DNA of 64,000 nt. Origin: a virus. Positions 61,661 through 64,000 of this stretch are shown in pieces. The first letter of the stretch is position 1. Each line of letters begins with the position of its first letter. A program made the position numbers and the translations under genes. Below the pieces are notes generated by a model. The model saw only the letters and a list, made by a program, of their open reading frames with translations, was not told the DNA's origin and searched no databases. Where the stretch lies: IMG/VR virus record IMGVR_UViG_3300042945_001784, positions 16,808 to 80,807 of that record. One strand, 5' to 3'.

Positions 61661-62869
61661 CTAATTCATGTAAGAAGTTAATTCTTGCCAACTAGAAACC
61701 GGTGGTTGGCCCAATGCTTCAGTTGCTGATTGGAAAGAACCGTATTTATGCTTTAAGTATTCTACCGGTTGTTCTTTCTTTAGACGGTTCTCTGCTTGTT
61801 TATTGAAGACGGCTTGAGAAGCTTTCTTTGCTAAATAACCAGCGCCAAGACCAGCAGCCACGAGGCCAGCAGCTACAGGTAATTTAGGTGCACCGATAGG
61901 TTCTTTCTGGCTAACTTCTTGGAGAAGATCTTGTAAATAATTAACACCACCTTGCGTTCCTTTCTTAATTGGAATACCTGCTTTTTCCACAGCAAGCCGG
62001 CGGCTAACTTGTTTGACTGCATCCTCCATTTCTGGAGTCCTTGTCATTACTGTTTGGGCATAACGCATTTTCTCTGGCAATGCTTTTTGCAGTGCTCCTG
62101 TAGTTCCAATAGCAGTTGCAGCACCAATAGCTGTGGATGCCGTAACAGGGAAACCAAAATATTGGATTTCAGGTTCATTTAATCCTTTTGCTGTGCCACG
62201 AATAATACCAAGAGGGCCAACAAAAGATTGCGTTTCAGGATCGACTTTTCCAAATCCATCTGGTTTCATCTGTTTATAACGCAGATACTGTTGATACGTT
62301 GGGTATGCAACTTCAGGACGTTCTTCTTTAAACGTTTGATACGGAAGAGGATCACCACGACGACCCGTAAAATAACGCAGTACAGATTCAGCAGCAGGGT
62401 TGGCAGAGGTACGACCTGTTGGATCTTCTTCTTTGGAAACTGGCAAGATACTTTTGAAGCCAGCGGGACGAGCACCTTGTAGTGGGTTGCCTACAGCACC
62501 GCCTAAAGCAGCAATAGCAAACGGAGTGCTGCGACCTAGTAGATCTGTAGTAAGGGGATCAAGTCCCATCTTCTCACCAGCAGCGCGTCCCACGTTGCGG
62601 CTAACAGCAAGAGCGTGGTTTAAAAACCAGTAGGTTCCGCGTGAGGCATCTGTTAAAACATCAAGGGCGCCAGTGGCTGCAGCCAGTGGAACATTACCTT
62701 CCTTTGCATATTGGATTGCTTCTTTTATACCACCATAAACAGCACGAGGTCCAGTTGCGCTACGACCTTGCTTTAAACCTTGTTCTACATAGTTACTAAA
62801 TTCACTGCCAAATTTTCCAGCAGCGGCAACACTATTAGAGAGGTAATTAGGAATATCTGCAAAACGCAT
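61661..62869 (-). CDS. Internal virion protein candidate
   Basis: 402 residues. It opens MRFADIPNYLSNSVAAAGKF; then Ala/Gly-rich helices (VPLAAATGALDVLTDASRG, LLGRSTPFAIAALGGAVGNP), a charged middle (LPYQTFKEERPEVAYPTYQQ), and LVAAGLGAGYLAKKASQAVF near the end. Alternating hydrophobic and charged blocks are like ejection proteins. It overlaps the next gene by one base. Confidence 0.65.
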   Translation of the reverse strand: MRFADIPNYLSNSVAAAGKFGSEFSNYVEQGLKQGRSATGPRAVYGGIKEAIQYAKEGNVPLAAATGALDVLTDASRGTYWFLNHALAVSRNVGRAAGEKMGLDPLTTDLLGRSTPFAIAALGGAVGNPLQGARPAGFKSILPVSKEEDPTGRTSANPAAESVLRYFTGRRGDPLPYQTFKEERPEVAYPTYQQYLRYKQMKPDGFGKVDPETQSFVGPLGIIRGTAKGLNEPEIQYFGFPVTASTAIGAATAIGTTGALQKALPEKMRYAQTVMTRTPEMEDAVKQVSRRLAVEKAGIPIKKGTQGGVNYLQDLLQEVSQKEPIGAPKLPVAAGLVAAGLGAGYLAKKASQAVFNKQAENRLKKEQPVEYLKHKYGSFQSATEALGQPPVSSWQELTSYMN

Positions 62870-63555
62870 TAGAAGTACCGAGTTGTAGGAGTACTTAACA
62901 TTTGATTTGCAATCTCAAAGGGACTAGGAGTACCGCCTTGAGAAATGTGATAAATGTAGCTCGGGAACTTATAGTTCCTGGCGTACGTTAATTCTAAACG
63001 ACGTTGATGATCCATTGCTTCAGGACCACCTGCAACAATTGCTTGTGGTGTAGCAGCTAACTCAGCACCTGTAACATCTGCTTGTATACCAGTCTGAGTA
63101 TTACGTCCACCACCAAATCCTTCTGGTAAAACAGAACTTGTTACTGCTTTAGTTAATGGATCAGTAACAGCCATTCCACCAACAAGACCAACGCCTAACT
63201 TACCGGCACCAGCAGCAAAACCTGCTAAACCCTGTGCAGCAGACGGTGGAATACCCATACCTGCCATTCGTTGAGCCATTGCAGGTTCAATCTGAGAAAC
63301 GCCGGGTGCTACCTGTTTTAAGCCCGCCATAACACCACGTTCAACAGGACCACTGAGAACACCAAGTGTTGCAGCACGCATCAAGCTTTCAGGAAGAGGA
63401 GGTCCCTCCTGGCCCATGACTCGCGGTAACCCCTGTTCAAGTGCCAGGCTTATTGCACCGGTACGAGCAGCTTCTTTAGCAAACGCTTTGCCGCCAGCTG
63501 GAGCAACGATGGGGAGCAGGCGTTGTCCTGCTAAACGGAGAGCGGTTCCAATCAT
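62869..63555 (-). CDS. Internal virion protein candidate with shared C-terminal tail
   Basis: 228 residues. Ala/Gly/Pro-rich helices (LRLAGQRLLPIVAPAGGKAF, AQGLAGFAAGAGKLGVGLVG) are followed by ELTYARNYKFPSYIYHISQG and a tail TPSPFEIANQMLSTPTTRYF. The tail closely resembles those of the GH104-like and M23-like proteins at 46.6-48 kb. It is probably an internal or ejected virion protein. Confidence 0.65.
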   Translation of the reverse strand: MIGTALRLAGQRLLPIVAPAGGKAFAKEAARTGAISLALEQGLPRVMGQEGPPLPESLMRAATLGVLSGPVERGVMAGLKQVAPGVSQIEPAMAQRMAGMGIPPSAAQGLAGFAAGAGKLGVGLVGGMAVTDPLTKAVTSSVLPEGFGGGRNTQTGIQADVTGAELAATPQAIVAGGPEAMDHQRRLELTYARNYKFPSYIYHISQGGTPSPFEIANQMLSTPTTRYF

Positions 63556-63974
63556 GAGATGCTAGTACCTTCTGAGCCTGGGAATTCTTTTCCTTTTTCA
63601 GCTTTTTGCTGAATTAATGCAGTTAATCCACCTGGATCAACTCGATCTTCTGGTCCTAAAACAGGACTGCGATCATAGTTTGCCAAGAAAGAACTCAGAT
63701 AATCTGGTCCACTAATAGAAAACGGATCTTTACCAGTGTTAGGAATAGTTTGATTTGTTCCGGGAGCATTTGTTAAATCAAGTTTTTCATCAAATGCTCC
63801 GTACTGTTTAGCAGGAAATACAGGGTTTGTATCACGTAGGTTGGCTAAGTACTTGTTAAGAAACGCTTTTTCTCCTGCCATTTGCTGATCAACAAATGGA
63901 CCCAAGGAGTCACCTGCATTATCTTTAGATGCAGCTTTAACTCTATTGAGATAAGGGATTTGCGTTTTAAACAC
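63552..63974 (-). CDS. Virion-block protein
   Basis: 140 residues: FKTQIPYLNRVKAASKDNAG, FLNKYLANLRDTNPVFPAKQ, DYLSSFLANYDRSPVLGPED. Mixed helical, with Asp/Pro-rich linkers. It overlaps the next gene by four bases. No family is recognised. Confidence 0.6.
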   Translation of the reverse strand: MFKTQIPYLNRVKAASKDNAGDSLGPFVDQQMAGEKAFLNKYLANLRDTNPVFPAKQYGAFDEKLDLTNAPGTNQTIPNTGKDPFSISGPDYLSSFLANYDRSPVLGPEDRVDPGGLTALIQQKAEKGKEFPGSEGTSIS

Positions 63975-63979
63975 AGTAG

Positions 63980-64000
63980 TTAGTTACCTTTCTTTTTCTT
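63980..64000 (-). CDS. C-terminal end of a further minus-strand gene
   Basis: Reading leftwards from the window edge gives KKKKGN and a TAA at 63980-63982, six bases before the next start. This suits the basic tail of another gene of the block, but too little is visible to be sure. Confidence 0.35.
   Translation of the reverse strand, partial: KKKKGN

Noticed and set aside
46373-62869. Shared opening MRFA-x2-P-x-Y in two virion proteins as a signal
   Set aside because: Only about nine residues agree and the following sequence differs; chance or a common start context is enough to explain it.
1-64000. Photosynthesis genes, integrase, repressor module, rRNA, attachment sites
   Set aside because: None recognised in any frame; no tRNA fragment duplication suggesting an att site was seen. 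They may lie outside the window.

Overview
The window is part of a tailed double-stranded DNA phage genome, and the gene content suggests a phage of a picocyanobacterium (Synechococcus/Cyanobium type). It has a terminase large subunit, a portal, an HK97-type capsid protein, tail-fibre proteins, several peptidoglycan hydrolases, a family A DNA polymerase, a primase-helicase, SSB, ThyX and dCMP deaminase. The cyanobacterial link rests on small proteins of types common in cyanophages and marine Synechococcus (the ITPPPELVEQW / AARWGADQELEACC paralogues, a small basic TSIGHG/YRGQG protein, zinc-ribbon and AbrB-like proteins) and on two NblA-like proteins. No integrase, psbA/psbD, rRNA or CRISPR array is visible. 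The lack of a clear tape-measure protein and the many Ala/Gly-rich, partly hydrophobic virion candidates would fit a short-tailed or atypical (for example S-EIV1-like) virion, but that is inference.

Layout. 1-7.3 kb (+): end of a repeat-rich virion gene, thyX, an ArdC-like metallopeptidase, a strongly structured non-coding stretch, small unknown genes, DNA polymerase. 7.3-10.3 kb (-): first structural block. 10.3-12.8 kb (+): dCMP deaminase, SSB and a large unknown gene, closed by a strong terminator. 12.9-24.3 kb (+): replication and accessory genes, including a host-like GC-rich island of paralogues (15.0-17.4 kb), a candidate stand-alone ncRNA (17.42-17.65 kb), many overlapping small genes, a PD-(D/E)XK exonuclease and the primase-helicase. 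24.3-34.5 kb: plus-strand accessory genes (two His-Me finger nucleases, a Phd-like antitoxin, a methyltransferase-like protein, DUF3310) interrupted by isolated minus-strand structural genes, then minus-strand lysozyme, NblA-like, Dps-like and HNH genes. 34.5-34.7 kb (+): tRNA-Leu(UAA) and tRNA-Pro(UGG). 34.7-64 kb (-): the main virion and lysis block. In transcription order (decreasing coordinate) it runs from large internal-protein candidates, through an 11-residue-repeat protein, TerS candidate, TerL, portal, an overlapping scaffold-like gene and the capsid protein, to neck, lysozyme and tail-fibre genes and a two-domain endolysin.

How it works together. Plus-strand genes replicate DNA and supply dTMP; minus-strand genes build and release the particle. 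Promoter-like sites are visible before the 13.25 kb, 17.4 kb and 26.2 kb plus-strand units and, on the minus strand, before the capsid gene and the 11-residue-repeat gene. The most unusual points are two highly structured RNAs (one carrying what looks like a TnpB 3'-end relic), about 500 bp of two-frame coding at the portal 3' end, a conserved C-terminal tail shared by three virion candidates, roughly 35 uninterrupted 11-residue repeats, a cluster of inverted operator-like repeats at 25.9-26.1 kb, and phage copies of Dps and NblA-like proteins.
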